Notes under the pieces: generated by a model | Told to the model about the DNA's origin: nothing | What the model saw: the letters and a program-made list of their open reading frames with translations, nothing else | The model's database searches: none | Assembly (NCBI RefSeq): GCF_001870515.1 | Contig: NZ_MDGT01000003.1 | Span: 62,001 to 126,000, forward strand | From: Idiomarina sp. MD25a | Lineage (GTDB): Bacteria; Pseudomonadota; Gammaproteobacteria; Enterobacterales; Alteromonadaceae | Reading direction: 5' to 3' | DNA length: 64,000 nt | Shown here: in pieces, positions 39,282 to 47,118 of the stretch | Layout of the letters: every line of letters begins with the position of its first letter | Position numbering within the stretch: the stretch's first letter is position 1 | Program-made: the position numbers and the translations under genes

Positions 39282-40871
39282 ATGAAAACACGCATCAGTT
39301 TGTTAAGTGCCGTCATTAGTGTGGCGCTGCTTGCAGGTTGCTCAGAACCACAAACAACGACAAAAAAGGAAGCGACAAGCCAAAGCCTACAGCAAACTGT
39401 TGCACTGGATGAAAAGATCCGCACTACAGCGCAGCAAACGCTTAAGGCATTTAACATTCCCGGACTTGCCGTTGTCGCTGTAAAAGATGGCAAAGTGATT
39501 TTAGCCGAAGGCTTCGGCGTCCGTGATATCGAAAGCCAAGAACCGGTCACCAAAAATACCTTGTTTGGTATCGCCTCGCATACCAAGGCGTTTACCGCTG
39601 CCGCGATTGCCCACCTTGTCGACCAGGGTAAACTGGATTGGGATGACAAAGTCACTGAATATCTACCGGAGTTTAAGTTATCCGATCCGGAGTTGACTCA
39701 TCGCCTCACCATTCGTGATTTACTAAGCCACCGTTCTGGCTTGGGCTTAGGCGCCGGCGACTTAATGATCTGGCCGAATACTGATAAGTCGGTCGATGAG
39801 ATTATTGCTGGCCTCGCTAACGTGCCGATGGACCACGGGTTTAGAACGCAATTTGCCTATAATAACTTGATGTTTTTAACAGCAGGCGAACTCATTCATC
39901 AGGTAACCGGTATACCTTACTCTGACTACATTGAGCAGACGTTCTTCGAACCGCTTAATATGGACGAGAGCGTTGTTGGCTTCTCTAACATTCCGGCAGC
40001 GAACGACAATGTCGCGGTCGGTACCATCGAGAAGGACGGCGAATTACATCGCTTTCCACTCGATTTTCTTGAAGACTTTGGCGGCGCGGGGGCAACGGCC
40101 GCGAGTGTTGATGACATGGGCAACTGGTTAATTACACAGTTACAGCATGGTAAAAGCCCATCGGGCGAGCAGGTCTTTTCGCCCGAGTCACAGCATCAAA
40201 TGTGGCAATTAACCACCCCCATTGGCGTTTCGGATAAAGCCGCTGAGCAGGGTACGTTCTTCCAAGGCTATGGCTTAGGTTGGTTCGTAAAAGACTACCA
40301 CGGTGTTAAACAGGTTTATCATAGTGGCGGTATCTTGGGCATGTTGTCATTAACCACACTCATCCCAGAAGAAAATTTTGGGATTACCGTGGTGAGTAAC
40401 CAACAAGCTTTTGGCGGTCTGACAGCAATTACGCAAGAAGCACTTGAACAAGTACTTAATCTACCTGACCAAGATTGGGTTGCTGAGCAGTCAGAGAATT
40501 ATCGCCAGTTTATGCAACGCAAAACGGACTTTAAAATACCCAAACCCGACACTGAAGAAGACGCCACGTTAGCTAAGCAAGCATACGCCGGTACTTATAC
40601 CGATGCGTGGTATGGCGATATCGATATTCGTATGCAGGGCGATGAGTTACGCTTGGACTTCACTCATACCCCGATGCTCAAAGGCACCTTAGAACATTAC
40701 AACGGTGATACGTTTATCGTACATTGGGATGAACCCTTGCTGGAAGCCGATGCCTATGTGCGTTTTGAATTGAACGAGGACGACTCAGTAAAACAGGCAA
40801 CCATGAAAGCGGTTGCGCCATTTACCGACTTCAGTTTTGATTTTCATAACCTGACGCTGGTGCGTCAGTAG
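39282..40871 (+). CDS. Class C beta-lactamase-like serine hydrolase lipoprotein
   Basis: A 529-aa lipoprotein (lipobox LLAGC) of the beta-lactamase/penicillin-binding superfamily. It has SHTK (SxxK nucleophile, GIASHTKAF), a Tyr motif YNN in FAYNNLMF and HSGG in place of KTG, the typical set of class C-like esterases and peptidases rather than true AmpC. A C-terminal lipocalin-like domain (about 430-529, GTYTDAWYGDIDI) is common in this subgroup. True beta-lactam resistance is not implied. A ribosome site GAGAGAAACGAG supports the ATG at 39282; the longer frame would put 18 residues before the signal. Confidence 0.87.
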   Translation: MKTRISLLSAVISVALLAGCSEPQTTTKKEATSQSLQQTVALDEKIRTTAQQTLKAFNIPGLAVVAVKDGKVILAEGFGVRDIESQEPVTKNTLFGIASHTKAFTAAAIAHLVDQGKLDWDDKVTEYLPEFKLSDPELTHRLTIRDLLSHRSGLGLGAGDLMIWPNTDKSVDEIIAGLANVPMDHGFRTQFAYNNLMFLTAGELIHQVTGIPYSDYIEQTFFEPLNMDESVVGFSNIPAANDNVAVGTIEKDGELHRFPLDFLEDFGGAGATAASVDDMGNWLITQLQHGKSPSGEQVFSPESQHQMWQLTTPIGVSDKAAEQGTFFQGYGLGWFVKDYHGVKQVYHSGGILGMLSLTTLIPEENFGITVVSNQQAFGGLTAITQEALEQVLNLPDQDWVAEQSENYRQFMQRKTDFKIPKPDTEEDATLAKQAYAGTYTDAWYGDIDIRMQGDELRLDFTHTPMLKGTLEHYNGDTFIVHWDEPLLEADAYVRFELNEDDSVKQATMKAVAPFTDFSFDFHNLTLVRQ

Positions 40872-40890
40872 TGTGACAGGCAGTAGGTGA

Positions 40891-40920
40891 AAAAAGCACG
40901 GCACTGAGGCCGTGCTTTTT
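40891..40920. terminator. Bidirectional terminator
   Basis: AAAAAGCACGGC and GCCGTGCTTTTT form a 12-bp stem with a 6-nt loop, giving T-runs on both strands between the convergent serine hydrolase and M17 peptidase genes. Confidence 0.92.
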
Positions 40921-40928
40921 TATGGGCG

Positions 40929-42464
40929 CTATTTATTCAGTTGGTGTACCCACTCGGTTAGTAAGCGAACACCAAAGCCTGTAGGACCTGCCGGGTGAAT
41001 ACCGGTTGGGCTGCTGACCATTGCATCAGCGGCCATATCAATGTGGATCCACGGCGTATCGCCCGCAAAGTGTTTTAAGAACGCTGCACCCGCTTGGGTG
41101 CCTGGCGAACCAATATTACGGATATCGGCTAAAGGGCTGTCGATAATGCCGGGGTAACCCTCTAACGGGAGTTCCCATACCTTTTCATCCGTGACCTTGC
41201 CGGCTTCAATAATAGCGGCACGAAGATCATCCGCCGAAGCAAACATCGCCGCATAACCGGTACCCAACGCACCGACTTTAGAGCCTGTTAACGTCGCAAT
41301 ATTAGCGATAGCGCGTGGTTTGAACGCATCGTTCGCATACCAGTTCGCGTCACCTAAAATTAAGCGACCTTCCGCATCGGTATTGGCGATTTCAACCAGC
41401 GTACCGTCACCGGCTTTAACCACGTCTCCCGGTAATGTTGCTGAACCCGAAATTAGGTTGTGCGAAAGCGGGGCAATCGCGACCACGTTAACAGGCGCCT
41501 GTTGCTTGGCAAGTGCCATGACCGCACCAATGACAGCACCTGCACCGGCTTTGTCGGTTTGCATGCGAAGAATCGACGATGAGCTGGTTTTAAGGTTGTA
41601 GCCGCCGGTATCAAAGGTGTTACCTTTGCCCACCAGTGCAATCGGCGCCTCATCACTGCCTTTGTAATGCGCCGCTAACAGGTAAGAACCGTGTTGGCTG
41701 CCCGCACTCACACTCTCAAGCAAGCCCATTCCCATTTCTTTGACTTGCTCAGGCGTGATAATGGTGAGCTCAATATCTAAATCGCTCATGGCTTGCTTAG
41801 CAAGCTCAACGATCGCCTCAGGGTAGCCATCGCTGCCTGGTAACGCGGTAATATCACGCGCCACAAACACGCCCTCGGCGATAGCACGGTAATCTTCATA
41901 GTGTCGTTCAGCCACCTGCGGTGACTGTGTCACCCAGTGATAAGTGGTCTCAGGACGTGCTTTGGGCTCTGACTGGTAACGGTCAAAGCGATAATTGCGC
42001 AGGTCGATACCATGCGCAACCTGTGCGCTGATTTCGGCTGCGACACCCGGGTTAGAAATTAACCGAGTATCAAAAACAACATCCGTTAGCTCAGGCTTTA
42101 ATGCAGCCGCAATCGCCGCGCCTAACTTTTCAGCATTAAACCGTGATAATTCAGCAGGATTTCCCACGCCCGCCAGCATCAGGTGATCCGCCTGCGTACC
42201 CTCTGGCGCAATCAAAGTGACGTGCTGCGACGCCGCACCGGTAAACGCCTCAATGCCGGCTGCGCGCGCGACCGCTTGATTTTGTTCAGCAGTCCAGCCC
42301 TCAATAGCAATCGATTGATTTTCAGGCACAAAGACAACCCGCGTTGAAGCCGGCGCGTTATCACTTGTAAAACGCACTTTGGTGGATAAATAGTCGCTTG
42401 CCGCCGCCGGCAAAGCTAACGCCGCTGAGATAGCAAGCGTTGATATCGCTCGTTGTAGAGACAT
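40929..42464 (-). CDS. Exported M17 leucyl aminopeptidase family protein
   Basis: A 511-aa M17 metallopeptidase with a signal peptide (QRAISTLAISAALALPAAAS), so it is likely periplasmic rather than cytosolic like PepA. The two-metal site residues are kept: Lys and Asp in GKGNTFDTGG, Asp in MQTDKAGAGAV, and Asp and Glu plus the catalytic Arg in NTDAEGRLIL. The usual FDSGG is FDTGG here. With the nearby S9 and S41 peptidases it points to extensive peptide degradation outside the cytoplasm. Confidence 0.9.
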   Translation of the reverse strand: MSLQRAISTLAISAALALPAAASDYLSTKVRFTSDNAPASTRVVFVPENQSIAIEGWTAEQNQAVARAAGIEAFTGAASQHVTLIAPEGTQADHLMLAGVGNPAELSRFNAEKLGAAIAAALKPELTDVVFDTRLISNPGVAAEISAQVAHGIDLRNYRFDRYQSEPKARPETTYHWVTQSPQVAERHYEDYRAIAEGVFVARDITALPGSDGYPEAIVELAKQAMSDLDIELTIITPEQVKEMGMGLLESVSAGSQHGSYLLAAHYKGSDEAPIALVGKGNTFDTGGYNLKTSSSSILRMQTDKAGAGAVIGAVMALAKQQAPVNVVAIAPLSHNLISGSATLPGDVVKAGDGTLVEIANTDAEGRLILGDANWYANDAFKPRAIANIATLTGSKVGALGTGYAAMFASADDLRAAIIEAGKVTDEKVWELPLEGYPGIIDSPLADIRNIGSPGTQAGAAFLKHFAGDTPWIHIDMAADAMVSSPTGIHPAGPTGFGVRLLTEWVHQLNK

Positions 42465-42628
42465 AGTTGTTCCTTTTATTAAAAGACAGATTGTTCTACC
42501 TGCACTATATCTCGACCGGCCCTGCCAACAACATGTATAAGACCAATTATCTAAAAAAAGAGATGTGTTTAAGAGGTTCTAAAATAACTATTAATAAAAG
42601 CGTGGGAGTTTGAACCGAAGGTCAGCGC

Positions 42629-42657
42629 TGGACAGCGCGCGGCCAAATCCATATAAT
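42629..42657 (+). promoter_or_regulatory. Promoter of tRNA-Arg
   Basis: TGGACA (42629-42634), a 17-bp spacer and consensus TATAAT (42652-42657), followed by a GC-rich discriminator (GCCCTCGC), typical of stable RNA promoters under stringent control. Confidence 0.75.
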
Positions 42658-42680
42658 GCCCTCGCTTTTCTGTCGCATGC

Positions 42681-42757
42681 GCACCCTTAGCTCAGCTGGA
42701 TAGAGCGTTGCCCTCCGGAGGCAAAGGTCATAGGTTCGACTCCTATAGGGTGCGCCA
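42681..42757 (+). tRNA. tRNA-Arg (anticodon CCG)
   Basis: The acceptor stem GCACCCT/AGGGTGC, D-arm GCTC...GAGC, anticodon stem TTGCC/GGCAA with loop CTCCGGA (anticodon CCG, reading CGG), T-arm ATAGG-TTCGACT-CCTAT, discriminator G and an encoded CCA all fold cleanly. 77 nt. It marks the left border of the accessory region. Confidence 0.97.
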
Positions 42758-42760
42758 TTC

Positions 42761-42783
42761 GTAGGTCGCGCATTTTGCGCGAC
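42761..42783. repeat. Dispersed 23-bp palindromic repeat, copy 1
   Basis: Contains the hairpin GTCGCGCATTTTGCGCGAC preceded by GTAG. The identical 23 bp recur at 51238-51260. This copy starts 3 bp after the tRNA CCA and has no T-run, so it is more like a REP-type element than a terminator. Confidence 0.7.
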
Positions 42784-42810
42784 AATATGTTCTTTCGCCA
42801 GAGCGATAAG

Positions 42811-43710
42811 TCAGCTTGCCAATAACGCTTCAAGTCGATGAAGTTGTCGTTGATAGATCTCTGGATTGTCTTCCTTGAATTTGGCCAAGTTGAACAGTTT
42901 CCACTTAACGGATGGAAAGCGCTGATAGTCGTATACAGACCAGTCAGGCTTTAGTCTATTAAAGCTTAACAAAAACTGCTTATCCGACTCGTTCAAATTT
43001 CTTCTTATCGTATCAATGAGGATGCCTCTGGTGGCTTCATAGTCGGCATAACTGAACGCAAGGTCACTCATTCCCTCGAACTGGTTTTCAAAGGCTGCTT
43101 GCTGGTCAAGCAAGTTTGGCTCGAGCATCTCATGCGTGGGTCGGTTGCTGCTGATGAGGGCGAATATAAAGCCACGTTTTATTTCGTCCGTAAAGCCAGT
43201 ACCTTCCAACAAGAGCTTCGTATCGAAAAGGTCTCTTGGGTGCTGGCGGTCAAGCGCTGCACAGAGTTTGCCGCCATAAAGCTGACCAAGCGGGACTATC
43301 GGCATGGCACAGAATACGTTGTATTGCTCTTGTGCAGATGCACATAATGCCGTTTTTGTTGCTGGTTCCAATAAACCGCGCCCAACCATATTCACTTCAA
43401 TCTTAATTTGAACGCCGTGCTGACTAATCTGAAGTTTACAAACCTTCGGTTTATGCTGAATGCGTATGGATCCGCTCAAGTTTTCTATGCGCCCTTTTGT
43501 GCGCAAAAGGGCGGCATTGATGGCATCCATCGTTTCAGCTCGCTCAGCTATTTCGACGTAAGTTAAGTCGATGTCTACGGACAATCTTGGCATGTTCTGC
43601 AGAAACAAATTGATGGCCGTACCGCCATGCATCGCAAAACATTCCTCTTTAGCAACCTCCGGCAACACATCCAGAAGCAGCTTTACCTGCCTTTTATAAG
43701 CGTCATTCAT
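42811..43710 (-). CDS. AbiEii-type nucleotidyltransferase toxin
   Basis: A 299-aa DUF1814/AbiEii family protein, the toxin of type IV toxin-antitoxin systems that can act in phage abortive infection. Seen are the nucleotidyltransferase core FAMHGGTAINLFLQNMPRLSVDIDLTY (GGT and SxDxD) and the second motif YGGKLCAALDRQHPRDLFD. The start overlaps the antitoxin gene by 4 nt. It lies 28 bp after the REP-like element beside tRNA-Arg. Related enzymes such as MenA modify tRNA acceptor ends; that activity is not assured here. Confidence 0.88.
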   Translation of the reverse strand: MNDAYKRQVKLLLDVLPEVAKEECFAMHGGTAINLFLQNMPRLSVDIDLTYVEIAERAETMDAINAALLRTKGRIENLSGSIRIQHKPKVCKLQISQHGVQIKIEVNMVGRGLLEPATKTALCASAQEQYNVFCAMPIVPLGQLYGGKLCAALDRQHPRDLFDTKLLLEGTGFTDEIKRGFIFALISSNRPTHEMLEPNLLDQQAAFENQFEGMSDLAFSYADYEATRGILIDTIRRNLNESDKQFLLSFNRLKPDWSVYDYQRFPSVKWKLFNLAKFKEDNPEIYQRQLHRLEALLAS

Positions 43711-44477
43711 GCCATAGCCTCCAATGCTTTCGGTACAGTGATTTGGTACTTCGCTACATAAACCCCATCAGCTACTATCGAGCGCTTGCCGGAGCCCAGG
43801 TCCACGTTGTCTAAATTGAGGTAACGCACCCAGTCGTGATTCGCTTTGTCAGCTATATAAAGAAATAGGCGTTTCACTTTGATTGATTTGCAGGCCTCAA
43901 GCAGTTTTTGCACGGATGCCGGCCGCAGGTTATTCAGTCCCTCCATTAACTCGAAGACTTCCGTTAATGATTGTGACTTTGGTGCGAGGTATAAACATTC
44001 CATGATTGCGCGTGCAGGGTCGGATACCTTCACTTTAAATTGCTTATGCGATAGTTCGGTTAAGCCAAGCTCTGGGGGTAAGAAGTTGGTGAGCGTGCAT
44101 TTTATGTTCACGCCCCAATCCCGCTTTTTAAACCAAAGCGGTAAATGCTCACCCTGGTCACCAAACAGTTGCGCATGTTTTGGAGAGAGCTCTAAGTAGT
44201 GTGATTTGCCCTGCAACGCTAATGCAGTCTTACCCCCTGGATGGACGGATAGACCCAGTTGGGTTTGCAGTGCATATACAGCCCCCAGATAATCGACCTG
44301 GTCGCCGAAGCGGATCAATGCACCCGTACCGACAGATTCAAACCAACGACTTTTTTTATAACGTTGCTGCAAGTTAACGCTGTAACCATTATCAGCAAGC
44401 CAGGACGAGCAAAGCACAACCCCGGTGGGTTGGGCTCTGAGCAGCTTGTTTAATTTAGATGATGATTCGGTACTCAT
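43707..44477 (-). CDS. AbiEi-type antitoxin / transcriptional regulator
   Basis: A 256-aa protein resembling AbiEi antitoxins. An N-terminal winged-helix part (LNKLLRAQPTGVVLCSSWLADNGYS ... LQQRYKKSRWFESVGTGALIRFGD) is followed by the C-terminal antitoxin domain (FKVKVSDPARAIMECLYL and NNLRPASVQKLLEACKSIKVKRLFLY). AbiEi proteins repress their own operon by binding inverted repeats; a 7-bp inverted repeat lies 21-48 bp upstream. The antitoxin-first order and the ATGA overlap with the toxin gene are standard. Confidence 0.85.
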   Translation of the reverse strand: MSTESSSKLNKLLRAQPTGVVLCSSWLADNGYSVNLQQRYKKSRWFESVGTGALIRFGDQVDYLGAVYALQTQLGLSVHPGGKTALALQGKSHYLELSPKHAQLFGDQGEHLPLWFKKRDWGVNIKCTLTNFLPPELGLTELSHKQFKVKVSDPARAIMECLYLAPKSQSLTEVFELMEGLNNLRPASVQKLLEACKSIKVKRLFLYIADKANHDWVRYLNLDNVDLGSGKRSIVADGVYVAKYQITVPKALEAMA

Positions 44478-44497
44478 AGTGCCAACCTACTGTAATT

Positions 44498-44525
44498 TAT
44501 AAACCAAATTAACCGTTAGTTTATA
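44498..44525. promoter_or_regulatory. Inverted repeat upstream of the AbiE operon
   Basis: TATAAAC (44498-44504) and GTTTATA (44519-44525) form a perfect inverted repeat with a 14-bp centre, in the AT-rich promoter region of the antitoxin gene. It is a good candidate for the AbiEi autoregulation site. Confidence 0.5.
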
Positions 44526-44600
44526 TTATTTTATATTTTGGCGCTATTAGTACCTGAATAAATTAAATTTTAAACTGCTGAGCTGGTTGTAGATTGATGC

Positions 44601-44948
44601 TCAACCAAAGAAACAAGCATACCGATCTTCTTTCACAAGCTCTAAGAACTCACTAAGTCGCTTCACTTTAGGCTTTGGCTCATAAGCATGCCATTTCAAA
44701 TCAGCGCGTTGCCAATACACTTTCCAGCAATTTTGCGTTTTTACGTAGGTTGTTTTTGCTACCGGCAGTTCCATGGTTTCAGTAGGATTTTGCCATTGCG
44801 GTCTGATCTCGAAAATCTCAATACTCTGATTTTCAATTCGGTAACCAAGGTCAAGCTCTGGTCGTATGTGCACGGGCGGTCTTCGTATCGCCATGAACGA
44901 TTCAAGTTCTTTCTCACATTTCTTAATTTCGAACTCATTGAGTGCCAT
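44601..44948 (-). CDS. DUF3024 domain protein
   Basis: A 115-aa small soluble protein with the features I associate with DUF3024: RRPPVHIRPELDLGYRIENQ, IFEIRPQWQNPTE, KVYWQRADLKWHAYEP and a C-terminal CFFG. The function is unknown. Members occur widely in Gammaproteobacteria, often near mobile or defence genes. It sits between the AbiE operon and the hip remnant, with its own start and no overlap. Confidence 0.75.
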   Translation of the reverse strand: MALNEFEIKKCEKELESFMAIRRPPVHIRPELDLGYRIENQSIEIFEIRPQWQNPTETMELPVAKTTYVKTQNCWKVYWQRADLKWHAYEPKPKVKRLSEFLELVKEDRYACFFG

Positions 44949-45037
44949 GGCAGATTACCTAAAGCTGGAAAAGGAAGCAGAATTTTAACCAAAAATACCC
45001 GATTTATACAGGAAGCTGATCCTCAAACTGCGCAATT

Positions 45038-45235
45038 TCACAATTTGCGACATTCAAACCGAGGTTTTTCATAAATGTCTGATAGAACGCTTAGGGATAT
45101 AGCACGGCCACCGTCTACTTCTAACCACTCTGTGGCGTACTTAAAGCTCATACGGCCTTTTTTTAAGTACAACTCACCTACTGGAAATCCGTTCATGGAG
45201 CAATAAAGCGTTCGGGTATGCGATTTTCGTCCCAC
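45038..45235 (-). pseudogene. hipA: Truncated hipA (N-terminal fragment)
   Basis: Only 65 residues. RTLYCSMNGFPVGELYLKKGRMSFKYATEWL and GRAISLS match the N-terminal subdomain of HipA-type serine/threonine kinase toxins, which are normally around 430 aa. After the position of the usual LSLSLP motif the reading changes to an unrelated tail and stops. No kinase domain is present anywhere nearby, so no toxin is expected. It abuts hipB (1-nt overlap), the normal hipBA arrangement. Confidence 0.75.
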
Positions 45236-45501
45236 TAGAATCTCAATGATTTTTTCGCAAGTGAATTAGTCGGCGTGGACACTTCATTCTTGGGCAGGTT
45301 GGCGATCTTAAACTCCAATTCGAGTGCCGCACACAGTTTGATGAGCATATCGACAGAGACCTTTTCAGGCTTGGTTTCGCAGTTAGAAATATCTCTTTGA
45401 TATACTCCGATACGTTTGGCCAAATCGGCTTGGGTCCAGCCTTTGAGTTTTCGATTGTCCCTGATGACGGTGCTTAGATCTTTTGGCGTATTTATTTTCA
45501 T
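45235..45501 (-). CDS. hipB: HipB-like HTH antitoxin/regulator
   Basis: An 88-aa Xre-type helix-turn-helix protein (VIRDNRKLKGWTQADLAKRIGVYQRDISNCE) with a short C-terminal tail, like HipB antitoxins. Its kinase partner is truncated, leaving an orphan DNA-binding protein. It may still repress its own promoter, which has a long inverted repeat upstream (45513-45554). The IS21 remnant begins immediately upstream. Confidence 0.82.
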   Translation of the reverse strand: MKINTPKDLSTVIRDNRKLKGWTQADLAKRIGVYQRDISNCETKPEKVSVDMLIKLCAALELEFKIANLPKNEVSTPTNSLAKKSLRF

Positions 45502-45512
45502 GTCAGCTTTTT

Positions 45513-45554
45513 ATACAAAATATTGAATAAAATTAATTTATACTAAATTTGTAT
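45513..45554. promoter_or_regulatory. Inverted repeat in the hipB promoter region
   Basis: ATACAAA (45513-45519) and TTTGTAT (45548-45554) are perfect inverted arms 28 bp apart in very AT-rich DNA, and TTTATAC occurs twice between and beside them. It is a candidate HipB operator region, partly overlapping the end of the istB fragment. Confidence 0.4.
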
Positions 45555-45735
45555 CATCGGGACCAGTCCTGCAGTCTTCTTGCCTTTTAATCGATAACCT
45601 TCACCACTGATTTGCACAATATTCGAGTGATGTAGCAGCCTATCCAACCGCCCCTGACTTTTTGCTACTGCCTGGGTGCACCGGTGGCAAACTCAAAGTC
45701 ATAATCGCCAAACGACTTAATGAGTCGAAGCAATA
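45543..45735 (-). pseudogene. istB: Degraded IS21-family istB
   Basis: Two pieces of an IstB-like ATPase in different frames. The upper piece reads LLRLIKSFGDYDFEFATGAPRQ followed by a stop. The lower reads GRLDRLLHHSNIVQISGEGYRLKGKK, the typical C-terminal end of IstB (LLDRLLHHS, GESYRL). The whole ATPase centre is deleted and no istA or terminal repeats are seen. It is an old IS21 insertion that has decayed. It is clearly shorter than a working 240-260-aa IstB. Confidence 0.72.
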
Positions 45736-45738
45736 CAC

Positions 45739-45930
45739 ATGATCTTAGCCACTATTGTCGTCATTATATTGTTAGTTCCTTTTTTGGCGGTTTCCACCCG
45801 TCGGTTGCGAGATGCAGGACAAAGCATATGGTGGCAATGGATGTATCTAGTGCCATTTGGTGTGTTAGTCGTGCTGTATTTGATGACTATGCCAAGTTTA
45901 AAGCGGTCTGAAATGTCCCCGAAACGTTAG
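45739..45930 (+). pseudogene. DUF805 membrane protein fragment
   Basis: 63 residues resembling the second half of DUF805 inner-membrane proteins: a hydrophobic segment (ATIVVIILLVPFLAVSTRRLRDAG), then WWQWMYLVPFGVLVVLYLMTMPS. Complete members are about 110-130 aa and start with a helical pair that is missing here. The break lies exactly where the IS21 remnant ends, so the insertion probably removed the front half. It may still be translated from the ATG at 45739. Confidence 0.6.
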
Positions 45931-46153
45931 AGCAGTTAAAGGAAGAAAATTCCATTCCCGAGAACCCAACCCGTACTTCGCTCGTCTTTTCTACATAATT
46001 CCTAACTTGTGCTTCATCATGACGACTTTACGAGCGACTTCCTGTCTTTGCGCTACCCTTGTAGTGAGCGCTGTCAGTGTTGCAGCCGTCACAGCATTAA
46101 TCGGTAGGCTATTAAGGACAATCAGTTGAATGGCAGAACAAAAGGGCGTCCGC

Positions 46154-46666
46154 ATGAAACCGGAACTGGTTGAGCTATTAGTCTTGGCAGCCCAAGAGGG
46201 GCGGACATCTGCGCTCTCTAAGTTGTATCAGGAGTTTCATCGCCCGATGAAGCGATTCGCCTTATTGCGTGTGGGTGATGTGATGATAGCCGAGGATCTT
46301 GTTCAGAATGTCTGGACAAAAGTGGATCGACGATTGGCTCATTTAAAAGATGTCAGCCTTTTTCGAAGCTGGCTTTATCGTGCATTGCGGTGGGAGATAA
46401 CTGACTGGCTGAGAGCACAGCAGAAGTTGTCCTATCAAGCGCCACCGGAGCCTGAAGTGCAACCAGCGGATAGTGGATTAAGCGATTTACCCAAACTAAT
46501 AAAGCAGTTGAGTGAAGACGAGCGCGATGTCGTCGAGCTGTTTTACTTGAATGACCTAACTCTTAGCGAGACAGCCCTGGCAATGACGTTACCGGAAGGC
46601 ACAGTAAAGTCTCGCCTATCAAGGGCAAGTTCGAAGCTAAAGCAACTATTTGAACAATCGGAGTAA
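46154..46666 (+). CDS. ECF-type RNA polymerase sigma factor
   Basis: A 170-aa sigma-70-family factor with region 2 (LYQEFHRPMKRFALLRVGDVMIAEDLVQNVWTKV) and region 4 (LIKQLSEDERDVVELFYLNDLTLSETALAMTLPEGTVKSRLSRASSKL). I use the ATG at 46154, which has AAAGGG upstream and fits usual ECF starts; an ATG at 46130 would add 8 residues. The next gene starts 5 bp downstream and encodes a small membrane protein that is a natural candidate for its anti-sigma partner. Its target promoters are unknown. Confidence 0.87.
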   Translation: MKPELVELLVLAAQEGRTSALSKLYQEFHRPMKRFALLRVGDVMIAEDLVQNVWTKVDRRLAHLKDVSLFRSWLYRALRWEITDWLRAQQKLSYQAPPEPEVQPADSGLSDLPKLIKQLSEDERDVVELFYLNDLTLSETALAMTLPEGTVKSRLSRASSKLKQLFEQSE

Positions 46667-46671
46667 CGACC

Positions 46672-47034
46672 ATGACAAATGATGAACGAATCAAAAAAGA
46701 ACTGCATACTGCCTCTCGTGAACTTGATGAACTGATGAGTGAAAACGAAGGAATTACAGGGTATTTAAAGCTTGGGTTTCAATCCTCTACCGGCAAATTG
46801 GTGAAGTTAGGTTATGCCCTAGCGATTGTCCTGACGTTGTTGATGTTTTTTACGGGCTACAAATTCTTCACCGCCATGCCCGATGGCCAAGTCTTTTGGG
46901 GCGTTTGCCTGATATTGAGTTTCAATGCACAAGTTGCCACCAAACTGTGGATTTTCTCACAAAGTAATCGCAACTTTATCGCCAAAGAAATTCGTTTGAT
47001 GGAGCTACGACTGAAAGACAGGGAACAAGCATAA
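46672..47034 (+). CDS. Small two-TM membrane protein, possible sigma-factor partner
   Basis: A 120-aa protein with a charged N-terminus (TNDERIKKELHTASRELDELMSE), two hydrophobic segments at about 45-66 and 73-92, and a charged C-terminal helix ending EIRLMELRLKDREQA. The layout resembles DUF6768-like proteins that follow ECF sigma genes in marine Gammaproteobacteria. It lacks a zinc anti-sigma motif (HxxxCxxC). Position 5 bp after the sigma gene suggests a functional pair; control of the sigma factor is inference. Confidence 0.6.
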   Translation: MTNDERIKKELHTASRELDELMSENEGITGYLKLGFQSSTGKLVKLGYALAIVLTLLMFFTGYKFFTAMPDGQVFWGVCLILSFNAQVATKLWIFSQSNRNFIAKEIRLMELRLKDREQA

Positions 47035-47118
47035 TCTGAGTTCTCTCAGTCATGAGCATAAGATTGAATAACTTAATTTTATAGCAACCAAACAATTTAA
47101 GTATTACTAGGTGTTAGT

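Noticed and set aside
39282-40871. Antibiotic-resistance beta-lactamase
   Set aside because: The protein is a long lipoprotein with HSGG in place of KTG and a C-terminal lipocalin-like domain, as in esterase/peptidase relatives rather than AmpC.
45988-46157. 55-codon minus-strand ORF opposite the sigma-factor start
   Set aside because: No recognisable motif, no good ribosome site, and it overlaps the real sigma gene start; most likely chance.
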